NCBI GenBank assembly: GCA_965199245.1
Contig: CBDAQP010000003.1
Span: 186,001-250,000, forward strand
Source: Carbonatibacter sp965199245
GTDB taxonomy: Bacteria > Pseudomonadota > Alphaproteobacteria > Kiloniellales > Kiloniellaceae
Direction of reading: 5' to 3'
Length of the DNA stretch: 64,000 nucleotides
The position numbers were made by a program, and so were the translations under genes. Positions within the stretch are counted from its first letter, which is position 1; each line of letters opens with the position of its first letter. Shown here piece by piece: positions 37,393 through 46,682 of the stretch. The notes under the pieces are model-generated. The model saw only the letters and a list, made by a program, of their open reading frames with translations. It was not told the DNA's origin and did not search any database.

Positions 37393-37680
37393 TTAGTTCA
37401 AAATACCCATAATGTCAGACTCGCGCATAATCAGCAGAGTCTTGCCATCAATCTTGACTTCAGTGCCAGACCACTTGCCATAGATCACTGTGTCACCAGC
37501 CTTAACATCCAGCGCGTTGAGCTGACCATTGTCAGCGCGCGTTCCGGAACCTACGGCAATAACCTTGCCTTGCATCGGCTTTTCCTTAGCCGTATCCGGG
37601 ATAATGATTCCACCAGCGGTCTTTTCTTCCTGATCCAGTGGTTCAATCACAACACGATCGTGAAGCGGTTTGAAGTTCAT
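37393..37680 (-). CDS. groES: Co-chaperonin GroES
   Basis: The 95-residue lid of the GroEL chamber. It starts MNFKPLHDRVVIEPLDQEE with the mobile loop EEKTAGGIIIPDTAKEKPMQ. ATG at 37680 has GGAG at the right distance; the GTG three codons upstream overlaps that site and is not used. First gene of the groESL operon. Confidence 0.97.
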   Translation of the reverse strand: MNFKPLHDRVVIEPLDQEEKTAGGIIIPDTAKEKPMQGKVIAVGSGTRADNGQLNALDVKAGDTVIYGKWSGTEVKIDGKTLLIMRESDIMGILN

Positions 37681-37780
37681 AGAAGTCACTCCGTTTTTAA
37701 AGCGTTTACCGGGCCTGTGTCAGCACCCAGCTATCAATAGTCAGGTGATAAGTGTTCTCTTCCGACGAACACTGCCTGAC

Positions 37781-37809
37781 GATATAGAAAGTGCCCTCAT
37801 TACTGTCAA
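37781..37809 (-). promoter_or_regulatory. Candidate groESL promoter (sigma-70 or RpoH type)
   Basis: On the minus strand TTGACA (37809-37804) is followed after 17 bp by TATATC (37786-37781). The same bases also fit the alphaproteobacterial RpoH pattern CTTG-N18/19-CTATAT. It lies about 100 bp upstream of groES. No CIRCE (HrcA) repeat was found here. Confidence 0.5.
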
Positions 37810-37827
37810 GGTGAGAGCGAAAAAAAA

Positions 37828-39144
37828 TCAGACCGGGGTCAAATGAAAATGGGCTGCGCACCTGTCCTGTGCAGCGGGCGACAGACGCAAGGACACCAAA
37901 ACACCATTGTCTTTGTGTTCTTGATTCAAGACCGTGCCGTTTTCGTGAAGCCAAGACAAAACAGTCCCCTGTGCATAAGGGACAAAGTAATCAAGACGCG
38001 GGTTTTTTTCATCCAACGCCGTCTCAATCGCGGTTAAAAGCTCTGCTGTGCCTTCGCCTGTAACGGCGGAACAGGGCACGACCCACTCTTCTCGCGCCGT
38101 AAGGCCATCTAACGCCGTGCGCTCTTCATCATCAATCAGATCAATCTTATTCCACAGTTCCAGAATATTTCTTTGATCCAGACTGTCCCCCATCAGGTCG
38201 CGCAAAACATCCATCACGTCCTGTTTCTGGGCCGCACTATCGGCGTGGGAGAAGTCGCGTACATGCACTAAAATATCAGATTCCAGGACTTCTTCGAGTG
38301 TCGCGCGAAAGGCCGCGACCAAATCCGTCGGCAGATCAGAAATAAACCCAACTGTATCAGACAGGATCACCTCTCGCCCAGCGGGTAGAGTCAAACGCCG
38401 TAAAGTCGGGTCAAGTGTGGCAAAAAGCAAATCCTGCGCCAGAACACGGGCCTGTGTCAGCCGATTAAAGAGGGTCGATTTCCCCGCGTTGGTATAACCG
38501 ACAAGAGCCACAATCGGAAAGGGAACTTTCCGGCGCGATTGGCGATGTAGATCCCGCGTTCGACGTACCTGGTCAAGATCTGCTTTTAAGTGGACAATCC
38601 GCTCGTCAATCATCCGACGGTCAAGTTCAATCTGACGTTCGCCTGGCCCTCCCATAAAGCCAGCCCCCCCGCGCTGACGTTCAAGGTGCGTCCAAGAGCG
38701 CACGAGGCGCGAACGTTGATAACTCAGCAACGCCAAATCAACCTGAAGTTTTCCTTCGCGTGTCCGCGCACGCTGTCCAAAAATTTCCAGAATCAATCCT
38801 GTCCGATCAATGACCTTGCACGTCCACACGCGTTCGAGGTTGCGCTGTTGCACAGGCGTCAAGGACGTATCAACAACAGCCAGATCAATGCCTTGTGCCA
38901 AAGCCCCTAACCGTTCCACTACCCCCGGCCCAAACAGGGTCGCAGGTCGGGGACGCGACACAGGAATGATTTCACGATGAACAGGCTCAAGGCCAATGGC
39001 ACAAGATAACCCCGAAATTTCCTCTAAACGTGCAGTGGGAAGGCGTTTTTGCTTTTTCTGTCCGAAATCAGGATGCAAGACCATGGCCCGAACCACAGGC
39101 GCACGGCGATCAACACCCGATGATTTTCCCTTAGGCAGAGACAT
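37828..39144 (-). CDS. hflX: GTPase HflX
   Basis: Ribosome-splitting GTPase of 438 residues. The N-terminal HflX domain has VVDTSLTPVQQRNLE and RQRGGAGFMGGPGERQIELD. The G domain has GYTNAGKSTLFNRLTQ and DTVGFISDLP, then LWNKIDLI. A C-terminal extension follows. It lies 59 bp downstream of hfq, the widely conserved hfq-hflX pair. Confidence 0.95.
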   Translation of the reverse strand: MSLPKGKSSGVDRRAPVVRAMVLHPDFGQKKQKRLPTARLEEISGLSCAIGLEPVHREIIPVSRPRPATLFGPGVVERLGALAQGIDLAVVDTSLTPVQQRNLERVWTCKVIDRTGLILEIFGQRARTREGKLQVDLALLSYQRSRLVRSWTHLERQRGGAGFMGGPGERQIELDRRMIDERIVHLKADLDQVRRTRDLHRQSRRKVPFPIVALVGYTNAGKSTLFNRLTQARVLAQDLLFATLDPTLRRLTLPAGREVILSDTVGFISDLPTDLVAAFRATLEEVLESDILVHVRDFSHADSAAQKQDVMDVLRDLMGDSLDQRNILELWNKIDLIDDEERTALDGLTAREEWVVPCSAVTGEGTAELLTAIETALDEKNPRLDYFVPYAQGTVLSWLHENGTVLNQEHKDNGVLVSLRLSPAAQDRCAAHFHLTPV

Positions 39145-39203
39145 TCAGTCTCTCAACCACAAAGACAGCAGATCGTTCCGAAAAGAACAGAACTGGACAA
39201 CAA

Positions 39204-39449
39204 TCATTCAGCCCCCGTTTCAGGGTCAAATAGCTGTATCGGAGCGGTCGGCATCACGGTAGAAATCGCGTGTTTATAGACTAGTTGTGCATGAGAATCA
39301 CGCCGAAGCAGAACAGAAAAATTGTCAAACCAGGATACGATTCCTTGAAGTTTGACACCGTTCACCAGAAAAATCGTTACGGGAACTTTATTTTTACGAA
39401 TGTTATTTAAAAAGACATCCTGAACATTCTGTGATTTATCCGTAGCCAT
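39204..39449 (-). CDS. hfq: RNA chaperone Hfq
   Basis: An 81-residue Sm-like protein that forms a hexamer for sRNA-mRNA pairing. The Sm1 motif QDVFLNNIRKNKVPVTIFLV and the Sm2 motif VYKHAISTVMP are intact, with YKH in the expected place. ATG at 39449. Upstream is a 127-bp gap to the HAD gene; no promoter was assigned. Confidence 0.96.
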   Translation of the reverse strand: MATDKSQNVQDVFLNNIRKNKVPVTIFLVNGVKLQGIVSWFDNFSVLLRRDSHAQLVYKHAISTVMPTAPIQLFDPETGAE

Positions 39450-39576
39450 TACGTTGACGTCCTCATTTTCTGGCTTTCCAGCCCACTTTTAACTCAGGGG
39501 GTTTGCCCCCGCACCATCGCCAATTTTTGTCGCACTTTGCGCCGCAAAGGTAAAGACAAAACCGCACAAAAACCAT

Positions 39577-40242
39577 TCAAAAACCCAGACAGCGGATAAA
39601 GTGGTGACAATCAGGGAACCAAACGTCTGGCCAACAGTCCTGAAATTCACCGCTCTGCGGCTTGTCCGTTCGGATCAAAATAGACCGACAACCATGCAAA
39701 GTTGCACAACGTAAATCAATATCAGTATCACCCACAAACCAAACCTCTGGCCCCGGTTGCAGAGCTGTTCCCGCCAAAACCAGATCAAGCACTGCACGGG
39801 CTGGCTTGTCCGCAGAGGCATCATTAGCCCCAACAACAGCATGGAAAAAAATCTCCCATCCCATTGCGCTGACTTCTCTGCGGAGCAAATCTCCTCTTTT
39901 ATTACTGACCACCCCGAGTAAACACCCCTTGCCCTGCAATTTTGTCAAAAGGTCTTCCGCCCCAGACAGTGGGGCAACAGCATCACGGTGCAGACGCTCA
40001 TAGGCTGCATAGAAAAATGCCTGGGCCTGGGCTGCGCGTCCTTGGAACAAGAGGGGGAAAGACTCCCGCGCAGATGTGCGCACCCGCGCCCGTGTTTGGT
40101 CAAGCGTCCACGGTTTTTGCCCCATTGCGATAAAGGTCTCTTCTAACGCTTTGTGCAGGGACAGCCAACTGTCAACAAGTGTATTGTCCCAATCAAACAA
40201 AACTGCGTGGGGTTTTTTGGCCAAAAAAGGTGAGCACATCAA
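39577..40242 (-). CDS. HAD-family phosphatase (phosphoglycolate phosphatase-like)
   Basis: A 221-residue HAD hydrolase. Motif I is LFDWDNTLVDSW with the nucleophile Asp, motif II is VVSNKRG, and motif IV is WFVGDTDIDLRCA. The cap-domain architecture resembles Gph, but the substrate cannot be fixed from sequence. Its ATG overlaps the trkA stop, so it is translated as part of the ntrY-ntrX-trkA-HAD run. Confidence 0.82.
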   Translation of the reverse strand: MMCSPFLAKKPHAVLFDWDNTLVDSWLSLHKALEETFIAMGQKPWTLDQTRARVRTSARESFPLLFQGRAAQAQAFFYAAYERLHRDAVAPLSGAEDLLTKLQGKGCLLGVVSNKRGDLLRREVSAMGWEIFFHAVVGANDASADKPARAVLDLVLAGTALQPGPEVWFVGDTDIDLRCATLHGCRSILIRTDKPQSGEFQDCWPDVWFPDCHHFIRCLGF

Positions 40243-41615
40243 AAGAAATCAACCCGAACGGCAAAAAGTTTTTCGACCTTTTTGACGGCCTCCGTCAAAC
40301 AAAAAACCACTATCCGATCATGGGGAAGAATCACCGTATTCCCACAGGGCAGAATAACATCTTCCCCGCGCAAGACTGCGGCAACGATTGCACCCTGTGG
40401 CAGTTTTGTTTCCCGGAGAGAAACCCCAACAAGTCCTGATTTTTCAAGAGCCTCTGATTCGATAATTTCACCAAGTCCATCGGCAATAGTATGGACAGAG
40501 CGGATCGGCCCACGACGAACATGTTGCAAAATGCGTGACACTGTAATCGCCCGGGGATTAACGGCATTTTCAATGCCTAGGTTGCTGATAATAGAACTAT
40601 ATGACGTGGTGTTAATCAAGGCCGTTGCTCGCTGACAGCCGTGGCGTTTCGCCAAGAGGCTGGAGAGAATATTGACTTCATCATCGTTGGATACCGCAAC
40701 AATCATCTCGGTACTTTCAATGTTACATTCTTCGAGAATATCCGTTTCCAAAGCATCACCATGAATCACCACAGTCCGGGTCAGCGCACGCGCTACCCTT
40801 GCCGCACGGGATTTATCGACTTCAATAATTTTGAGCTGAACACGCGGGTGATTGTCCTCAATCCGCTGGGCAAGGTTCGCCCCGATATTTCCGCCTCCCA
40901 CGATAACAACCTTGCGGGCTTCCTGCTCTCCGTGTCCCAAAACTTCCATTGTGCGTTGCAGGTGTGCCTGATCAACGACAGCATAAATATCATCACCAAC
41001 GCGCAGTTCATCATCGGCCTTTGGCACGAATCCACGCCCCTCACGACTGAGAGCAACGACACGCGCACGTAAGCTGGGGAACAGCTCTGTCAGCTGACGC
41101 AACGGCGTATTGATAATGGGTGTTTCCTGCGTACAATGAACACCAATCAGGACAATCCTGTCTTCGACCAAAGGTACAACATCAAAAGCCCCGGGGATAT
41201 TCAAACGCCGTTCGATTGCTTCTGCCACTTCGAGTTCTGGTGAAATAATGACATCAATCGGCATGTTTTGGCGGCTGAACAAATCAGACCAAATCGGATT
41301 GAGATAGCTTTGATCTCTAATCCGGGCAATTTTGGTCGGAATATCAAAAATGGAATGGGCAATCTGACAAGCGACCATGTTGACTTCATCAGCATGAGTC
41401 ACCGCAATCAACATATCCGCATCAGCTGCCCCTGCTTTTTCAAGCATATCAGGGTGAGAGGCAAAACCTGTGATCCCTTTCACATCGAGAGAATCAGAAA
41501 TTTTTCCCACCAATTCAGGGTCGCGATCAATCACCGTAATATCGACGTCTTCTGCTGCAAGGTAGCGGGCGATACTGTACCCGACCTGTCCAGCACCACA
41601 GATCACAACTTTCAT
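40239..41615 (-). CDS. trkA: Trk potassium uptake regulator TrkA
   Basis: Peripheral membrane protein of 458 residues that gates the Trk K+ channel. Two RCK/NAD-binding halves are visible: CGAGQVGYSIARYLA at the N-terminus and IVGGGNIGANLAQRI in the middle, each followed by a TrkA-C domain. ATG overlaps the ntrX stop by 4 bp. The channel gene (trkH/trkG) is not in the window. The ntrYX-trkA-hfq-hflX order is conserved in Rhodospirillales-type genomes. Confidence 0.95.
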   Translation of the reverse strand: MKVVICGAGQVGYSIARYLAAEDVDITVIDRDPELVGKISDSLDVKGITGFASHPDMLEKAGAADADMLIAVTHADEVNMVACQIAHSIFDIPTKIARIRDQSYLNPIWSDLFSRQNMPIDVIISPELEVAEAIERRLNIPGAFDVVPLVEDRIVLIGVHCTQETPIINTPLRQLTELFPSLRARVVALSREGRGFVPKADDELRVGDDIYAVVDQAHLQRTMEVLGHGEQEARKVVIVGGGNIGANLAQRIEDNHPRVQLKIIEVDKSRAARVARALTRTVVIHGDALETDILEECNIESTEMIVAVSNDDEVNILSSLLAKRHGCQRATALINTTSYSSIISNLGIENAVNPRAITVSRILQHVRRGPIRSVHTIADGLGEIIESEALEKSGLVGVSLRETKLPQGAIVAAVLRGEDVILPCGNTVILPHDRIVVFCLTEAVKKVEKLFAVRVDFF

Positions 41616-42988
41616 GACTCCCCCTTGTCCGCTGTCAGCCCCAGTGTCTTGAGCTTTCTATGTAGAGCAGAACGCTCCATGCCCACAAAATCAGACATTT
41701 TTGAAATATTTCCGGTAAAACGCGACATCTGCACGCTCAGATATTGGCGTTCAAAGCTCTCACGCGCTGCTCGCAGAGGGAGGGAAAACAAATCACCGTC
41801 CACCGCACGACTACCACCACCAGAATCAAGATCAGGGGGAAGCATAGCGGCTGTAATCGCTGATCCCTGTTCTCCGGGGGCCATGATAAGCAACCACTCA
41901 ACCACATTGCGGAGCTGGCGAACATTCCCCGGCCAGTCACAAGCCTGAAGCGCACGCAGAGCATCTGCTGATATTGTGCGCTGTAGCAGGCCATTGCTCT
42001 GGGCCGAAAACGCCATAAAGGTTGCAACAAGATCTGGTAGGTCTTCGCGCCGATCCTTGAGCGGTGGGACGCTCAAGGGAACGACGCTCAGCCGATAAAA
42101 CAAATCCTCGCGAAAGCCCCCTTGACGCACGAGCGAGAGCAAATCCTTATTAGTCGAAGCCAATACCCGTACGTCAACATTGACCAATTCACGCCCACCC
42201 ACACGCTGAAAGGACTGGTCTTGTAGAACGCGGACAACCTTGCCTTGCGTTTCAATAGGCATGTCGGCCACTTCGTCCAAAAACAATGTTCCTCCGTGCG
42301 ACTGTTCAAGAACACCAGCCTTGATCTCAACACCATCTTCAATTTCTTCGCCAAACAGTGCGACTTCGATTCGCTCGGGGTGCAGTGTCGCACAGTTGAG
42401 AACAGTAAAGACATGCTCACACCGCGTCGAATACTGATGCAACTGACGTGCGACAACTTCCTTACCTGCACCCGCAGGCCCGGTGATCAAAACTCGGCTT
42501 CCCGTTGGTGCAACCTTTTCAATCGCGCTCTTGAGTGCCGCCATCGCAGGCGATGTCCCGATCAATTCGGTTTGCACGGGCAATTTTTCCCGCAGTGAAC
42601 GGTTTTCCCGACGCAACCGCGAATCTTCGATGGCGCGCTTGATAATCAATAGAAGACGGTCAGCCTTAAATGGCTTTTCAATGAAGTCAAAGGCCCCATC
42701 ATGGATCGCCCCCACCGCCGTTTCAATCGTCCCATGACCCGACATCATCACAACAGGCAAATCGGGGTGTGTTTTCTTGATTATTTTCAACAAGGCCACA
42801 CCATCGCGGTCGGAACCCTCCAACCAAATGTCCAAAATCACCAGATGGGGCAAGCGCAAGCGCAAAGCCTCCAAGGCCACTTGCGCCGTATCGGCTTCGC
42901 GGATGCCATAGCCTTCGTCCTCGAGAATACCACTGACCGCGAAACGAATATCAGCCTCATCATCAACAATCAGAATTTCACACCCCAT
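41612..42988 (-). CDS. ntrX: Response regulator NtrX
   Basis: NtrC-family regulator of 458 residues and partner of NtrY. The receiver domain has DDEAD, phosphoacceptor Asp in VILDIWLEGSDRDG, and Lys in FDFIEKPFKADR. The AAA+ domain has Walker A TGPAGAGKEVVARQLH and Walker B GTLFLDEVADMP, but the sigma-54-contacting GAFTGA loop is replaced (ALFGEEIEDGVEIKAGVLE), as is usual for NtrX. The C-terminal Fis-type helix-turn-helix ends the protein (FVGMERSALHRKLKTLG). The start at 42988 overlaps ntrY. Confidence 0.92.
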   Translation of the reverse strand: MGCEILIVDDEADIRFAVSGILEDEGYGIREADTAQVALEALRLRLPHLVILDIWLEGSDRDGVALLKIIKKTHPDLPVVMMSGHGTIETAVGAIHDGAFDFIEKPFKADRLLLIIKRAIEDSRLRRENRSLREKLPVQTELIGTSPAMAALKSAIEKVAPTGSRVLITGPAGAGKEVVARQLHQYSTRCEHVFTVLNCATLHPERIEVALFGEEIEDGVEIKAGVLEQSHGGTLFLDEVADMPIETQGKVVRVLQDQSFQRVGGRELVNVDVRVLASTNKDLLSLVRQGGFREDLFYRLSVVPLSVPPLKDRREDLPDLVATFMAFSAQSNGLLQRTISADALRALQACDWPGNVRQLRNVVEWLLIMAPGEQGSAITAAMLPPDLDSGGGSRAVDGDLFSLPLRAARESFERQYLSVQMSRFTGNISKMSDFVGMERSALHRKLKTLGLTADKGES

Positions 42989-45296
42989 AAGAATTCTCTT
43001 TGCCTCCCTGCACTTGGCGTGATTGTGTTTGATTAGGATGTTCAAAAATCAGGCGCACCTCTGCCCCCGCCTTGCGCCCCAGCGCGTCGTAGATATCATC
43101 CAAGGCCACGTAGCCCCCGTGGTCTTCCATAATTTTTCGCACAATCGCAAGCCCAAGCCCTGTCCCTTTTGCTCGCGTGGTCACGTAAGGCTCTGTAAGG
43201 TGGTGGCGATCAGACTCCGGCAGACCCTGACCAGTATCACGCACCGCAATCATAAGAGAATCCGACTGTCGTTCCAGCGCGACGGAAATACGGGCCGCGC
43301 TCTCATCAAAGCCTGGAAGCGGATTGTCAGCCCGCTTACTCTCGATAGATTGAACAGCATTGAGAAGCAAGTTGGTCAAGGCCCTGTTCACCTGTTGTCC
43401 ATCACAGGACAAAATAATGTCGTCTGCGGGTATTGCGGTTTCAAAAACAATTTGATCCGATACCGTTTTCTGAAAAATCACCGCATCCCTGACCAAACGC
43501 GAAAGGCTGTTATCCGTCATCTGAGGAGCTGGCATCCGGGCAAAGGACGAAAACTCGTTAACCATCCGCCCAATGTCACTGACATGGCGAATAATGGTTT
43601 CCGTACAGAGTACAAAGGTTTCGGGGTCGCTTTTGATTTCCTTAATATACTTGCGTTTCAGGCGTTCCGCAGACAGCTGAATCGGGGTCAAGGGGTTTTT
43701 AATCTCGTGGGCAATGCGGCGGGCAATATCGGACCACGCCGCCTTGCGCTGTGCAGAAACAAGTTCCGTAATATCATCAAAGGTCACGACATACCCGACA
43801 ATTTGGCCATTGTCATCGCTGGCAACAACAGCACGCAACAACAGCGTAAAACGCCCCCGCCCAGAAAGAGAGTCAGGAGAAAGAGACTCTGGGATATAAG
43901 GGAGTTGTTGTTCAACGATCTTTCCCTGACGTCTTTTGGCTTGATCTAACAGGCTGGATATATCTGGAAAAAGAGTGATCAGCTTTTTCCCCCGCAACTG
44001 CTCACCCGGTTTGCCCATAAAAGCAACCGTTGCCCGGTTGACCAAAGTAATCCTTCCCCAAGCATCCGCACCGATGACTCCGGCACTCACCCCCCCCAAA
44101 ACAGCTTCGATAAAGCCTCTGCGTTCATCAAGCTGTCTGTTGGCAGCGATCAGATCTTTTTTTTGGGTGACCAGTTCTCCTGTCATCCGATTGAACGCGC
44201 GGGCCAGTGATTGGATTTCATCATCACGATCCAATTCTGGGGCCGTCGCAGACCAATCCCCGGAGCGCACTCGCTCTGCTGTCTGAATCAATTTCACCAG
44301 AGGATCAGAAAGACTATTGGCATAGATCAACCCAACCCATACAGCCCCAGATAAAAGCATCAGCGCAACCATCGCAAAAATCAAGGCAAAGGTAATCAAA
44401 AGCCCCGACCGCCGCCCCTCCAGATCAGAGTAAAGCTCAACAGCTTCGCGGGCCTCGTCAATATGGCGAAGAATACTCGGATCAAGAACGCGACTGACCA
44501 ACAAAAAAGAATTGTCAAATCCACCTAAGAAGACAAGAGTGCGCACACGATCATCCGTATCCGCAGACAGAATAACGACTTCGCCATTCATCGCAGACTC
44601 AACAGCAAAATCAGGTATTTCCTGGCTAAAATTAAGCAAAAAACTAAAATCAGACTTTCCTTGGACTTGGCCTGTCTGATCGAAAACGACAACCTCTGTC
44701 AGGTTGCGTTCATTGGCAATGGCTGTCAACGCGCGATCAAAGCTTTCTGGGTTCAAGATTAGACTATTCAATTCTCGCCCAATCGCAAAAGAGGTCGCCA
44801 AGGCATCTGTCATCACACTCTGACGATGTTCAAAAAGATAGGCTTCCGCAACGCTTAGGGACCTATCAACAGAGGTTTTCACTTTGTCATGAAACCAGGT
44901 CTGCAAGCCAAATTCAAAAAAAATCACCGAGAAAACAGCCACAACAATCGTCGGCGTCAATGCCACGACGGTAAACAACGCGACAAGGCGTGCGTGTAAC
45001 CGCGCCCCCGTTGTGCCACGCCTGCGTTCAATCCAAAGCAACACCAGGCGGCGCATAATCAAGGCCATAATGCCAAGCAACAAGATAAAATCCATCAGCA
45101 AAAGCAATTGGATTTCACCTGGTTCAACGGCGAAACGCAAATCTCCTGTCAAGGCCATGAAGGTCGCCACACCTGTAGCCATCGCCAGAACAATCAATGT
45201 AACAGCAAGTTTTTTTTCAACGGCATAACGATGGAGCCAGACCAAAAACCTTTCTGTAAAGGGTTTGCTGTTTTCACCTTTACTCACTGATGACAA
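42978..45296 (-). CDS. ntrY: Sensor histidine kinase NtrY
   Basis: Membrane sensor kinase of about 772 residues. Several N-terminal membrane helices flank a periplasmic region, then come HAMP (TAERVRSGDWSATAPELD), PAS (GVSAGVIGADAWGRITLVN), HisKA with the phospho-His in RRIAHEIKNPLTPIQLSAE, and HATPase_c (RDTGQGLPESD, GTGLGLAIVRKIME). TTG at 45296 is preferred: it has GAGGAG eight bases upstream. The track-like longer TTG (45314) overlaps that site. It controls NtrX, with roles in nitrogen and redox responses known in relatives. Confidence 0.93.
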   Translation of the reverse strand: MSSVSKGENSKPFTERFLVWLHRYAVEKKLAVTLIVLAMATGVATFMALTGDLRFAVEPGEIQLLLLMDFILLLGIMALIMRRLVLLWIERRRGTTGARLHARLVALFTVVALTPTIVVAVFSVIFFEFGLQTWFHDKVKTSVDRSLSVAEAYLFEHRQSVMTDALATSFAIGRELNSLILNPESFDRALTAIANERNLTEVVVFDQTGQVQGKSDFSFLLNFSQEIPDFAVESAMNGEVVILSADTDDRVRTLVFLGGFDNSFLLVSRVLDPSILRHIDEAREAVELYSDLEGRRSGLLITFALIFAMVALMLLSGAVWVGLIYANSLSDPLVKLIQTAERVRSGDWSATAPELDRDDEIQSLARAFNRMTGELVTQKKDLIAANRQLDERRGFIEAVLGGVSAGVIGADAWGRITLVNRATVAFMGKPGEQLRGKKLITLFPDISSLLDQAKRRQGKIVEQQLPYIPESLSPDSLSGRGRFTLLLRAVVASDDNGQIVGYVVTFDDITELVSAQRKAAWSDIARRIAHEIKNPLTPIQLSAERLKRKYIKEIKSDPETFVLCTETIIRHVSDIGRMVNEFSSFARMPAPQMTDNSLSRLVRDAVIFQKTVSDQIVFETAIPADDIILSCDGQQVNRALTNLLLNAVQSIESKRADNPLPGFDESAARISVALERQSDSLMIAVRDTGQGLPESDRHHLTEPYVTTRAKGTGLGLAIVRKIMEDHGGYVALDDIYDALGRKAGAEVRLIFEHPNQTQSRQVQGGKENSYGV

Positions 45297-45364
45297 TCGG
45301 ATTTCTCCTCTCAAATTTTCTCCTGAGGCAAAGCAACATACCCCCCAAGATTAAAAAGAGATTT

Positions 45365-45625
45365 TTATTTGACAATACAGATGCCAAGTTCTCGAATTTT
45401 CTTACGCAGGGTATTGCGATTAAGGCCCAGCAAAGCCGCTGCCTTAATTTGATTGCCCCCTGTCACCCGTAAACAGCACTCAATCAGTGGCTTTTCCACT
45501 TCACACAAAATACGACTATAAAGCCCCTCAGCTGGCAACAAAGGTTCATGCGCCTTAAAATAGCTGGTCAGGTGTTGCTCAATACAATCAGAAAGATGGG
45601 GAGGCTCAACAGGAGTCAATGTCAT
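45365..45625 (-). CDS. Fis-like protein: stand-alone NtrC C-terminal DNA-binding domain
   Basis: An 86-residue protein consisting only of the NtrC/Fis DNA-binding region. The lead-in helix LYSRILCEVEKPLIECCLRV is followed by the helix-turn-helix GGNQIKAAALLGLNRNTLRKK. The pattern closely parallels E. coli Fis (98 aa). Upstream, dusB ends 49 bp away; downstream is ntrY. In related genomes ntrB and ntrC fill this slot, but here the kinase and the receiver plus AAA+ parts of NtrC are absent, with no pseudogene room. ATG at 45625 has GGTGGAT upstream; the frame is open further into dusB. Probable nucleoid or transcription regulator. Confidence 0.8.
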   Translation of the reverse strand: MTLTPVEPPHLSDCIEQHLTSYFKAHEPLLPAEGLYSRILCEVEKPLIECCLRVTGGNQIKAAALLGLNRNTLRKKIRELGICIVK

Positions 45626-45674
45626 ATCCACCAATTCAAAACGATAAAGACAAAAATACCGTGCAGGCAAGACA

Positions 45675-46652
45675 TCATGCGGCCTGCGCACCGTCAAAAA
45701 AACACATCAGTTTTTCCCTGACCTGATGAGGATCGCGCAGGCTGTTGACCTGCCGCCGCAATTCAGCTGCTCCGGAAAATCCCGCGCAGTACCAAGACAG
45801 ATGTTTACGCGCAACAACTGTTCCCTTGTCCGTACCGTAATAGGACAACAGACTATCATAATGTTCCAACACCAACCGCCCAAGAGCCAGGGTGTCAGGA
45901 CAGGCGCGAAAGAAATCGCCCTTTAACTCCGCAATAATCTGCGCGGGCAACCACGGTTTGCCATAGCAGGCCCGCCCCAGCATGACTCCATCTGCCCCCG
46001 ACTCTGCCATGGCCTGACGTGCATCCGCCGCAGAAGTAATATCACCGTTGACGATTAAAGGAATATCCAAAACATCGCGCACCGTGCGCACGGCTGTCCA
46101 GTCGGCAGTACCTGTATAGAATTGATCGCGGGTGCGTCCATGCACCGTCACCATCCTGGCCCCTTCGGCCTGCACACGTTTCGCCAAACTCGGCGCAGAA
46201 AGCGAATGTGCATCCCATCCCAGTCGCATTTTAACGCTTACAGGAACCGAAACCGCGCGCACCGTTTGTGCAACAATCCGCGCGGCAAGATTTTCATCCT
46301 TCATCAGGGCAGAGCCTGCAAAGCGATTGACGACCTTTTTGACTGGACAACCGAAGTTAATATCAATCAGGGCCGCCCCCCGATCCACATTCATCCGCGC
46401 GGCCTCAGCCATCACATCCGGGTCGCAACCCGCCAGTTGAACTGCCATCGGAAATTCGTCATCACAGCCCTTGCTCATCGCCAATGACCGCCCCGTTTGC
46501 TGAATCATCGCACGGCTAGCAATCATTTCAGAAAAAACAAGCCCGGCCCCAAAACGCTTGACCAAACGGCGAAAAGGACGATCAGACACCCCGGACATGG
46601 GGGCCAGGAAAACAGGATCAGCAATCGTAATATCGCCCAGTTGAATCGCCAT
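45675..46652 (-). CDS. dusB: tRNA-dihydrouridine synthase DusB
   Basis: FMN-dependent enzyme of 325 residues that reduces uridine to dihydrouridine in tRNA. TIM-barrel motifs include DPVFLAPMSGVSDRPFR, the catalytic Cys in DINFGCPVKKVVNRFAGSAL, and VTVHGRTRDQFYTG. ATG at 46652 has GGGGAC upstream, so the extension to 46682 is not needed. It heads the dusB-fis-like-ntrY-ntrX run. Confidence 0.95.
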   Translation of the reverse strand: MAIQLGDITIADPVFLAPMSGVSDRPFRRLVKRFGAGLVFSEMIASRAMIQQTGRSLAMSKGCDDEFPMAVQLAGCDPDVMAEAARMNVDRGAALIDINFGCPVKKVVNRFAGSALMKDENLAARIVAQTVRAVSVPVSVKMRLGWDAHSLSAPSLAKRVQAEGARMVTVHGRTRDQFYTGTADWTAVRTVRDVLDIPLIVNGDITSAADARQAMAESGADGVMLGRACYGKPWLPAQIIAELKGDFFRACPDTLALGRLVLEHYDSLLSYYGTDKGTVVARKHLSWYCAGFSGAAELRRQVNSLRDPHQVREKLMCFFDGAQAA

Positions 46653-46682
46653 CACGTCCCCAATAGCAAAAATTTTCCACAC

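Noticed and set aside
37690..37828. CIRCE heat-shock repeat upstream of groES
   Set aside because: No TTAGCACTC / GAGTGCTAA pair was found; only a sigma-type promoter match.
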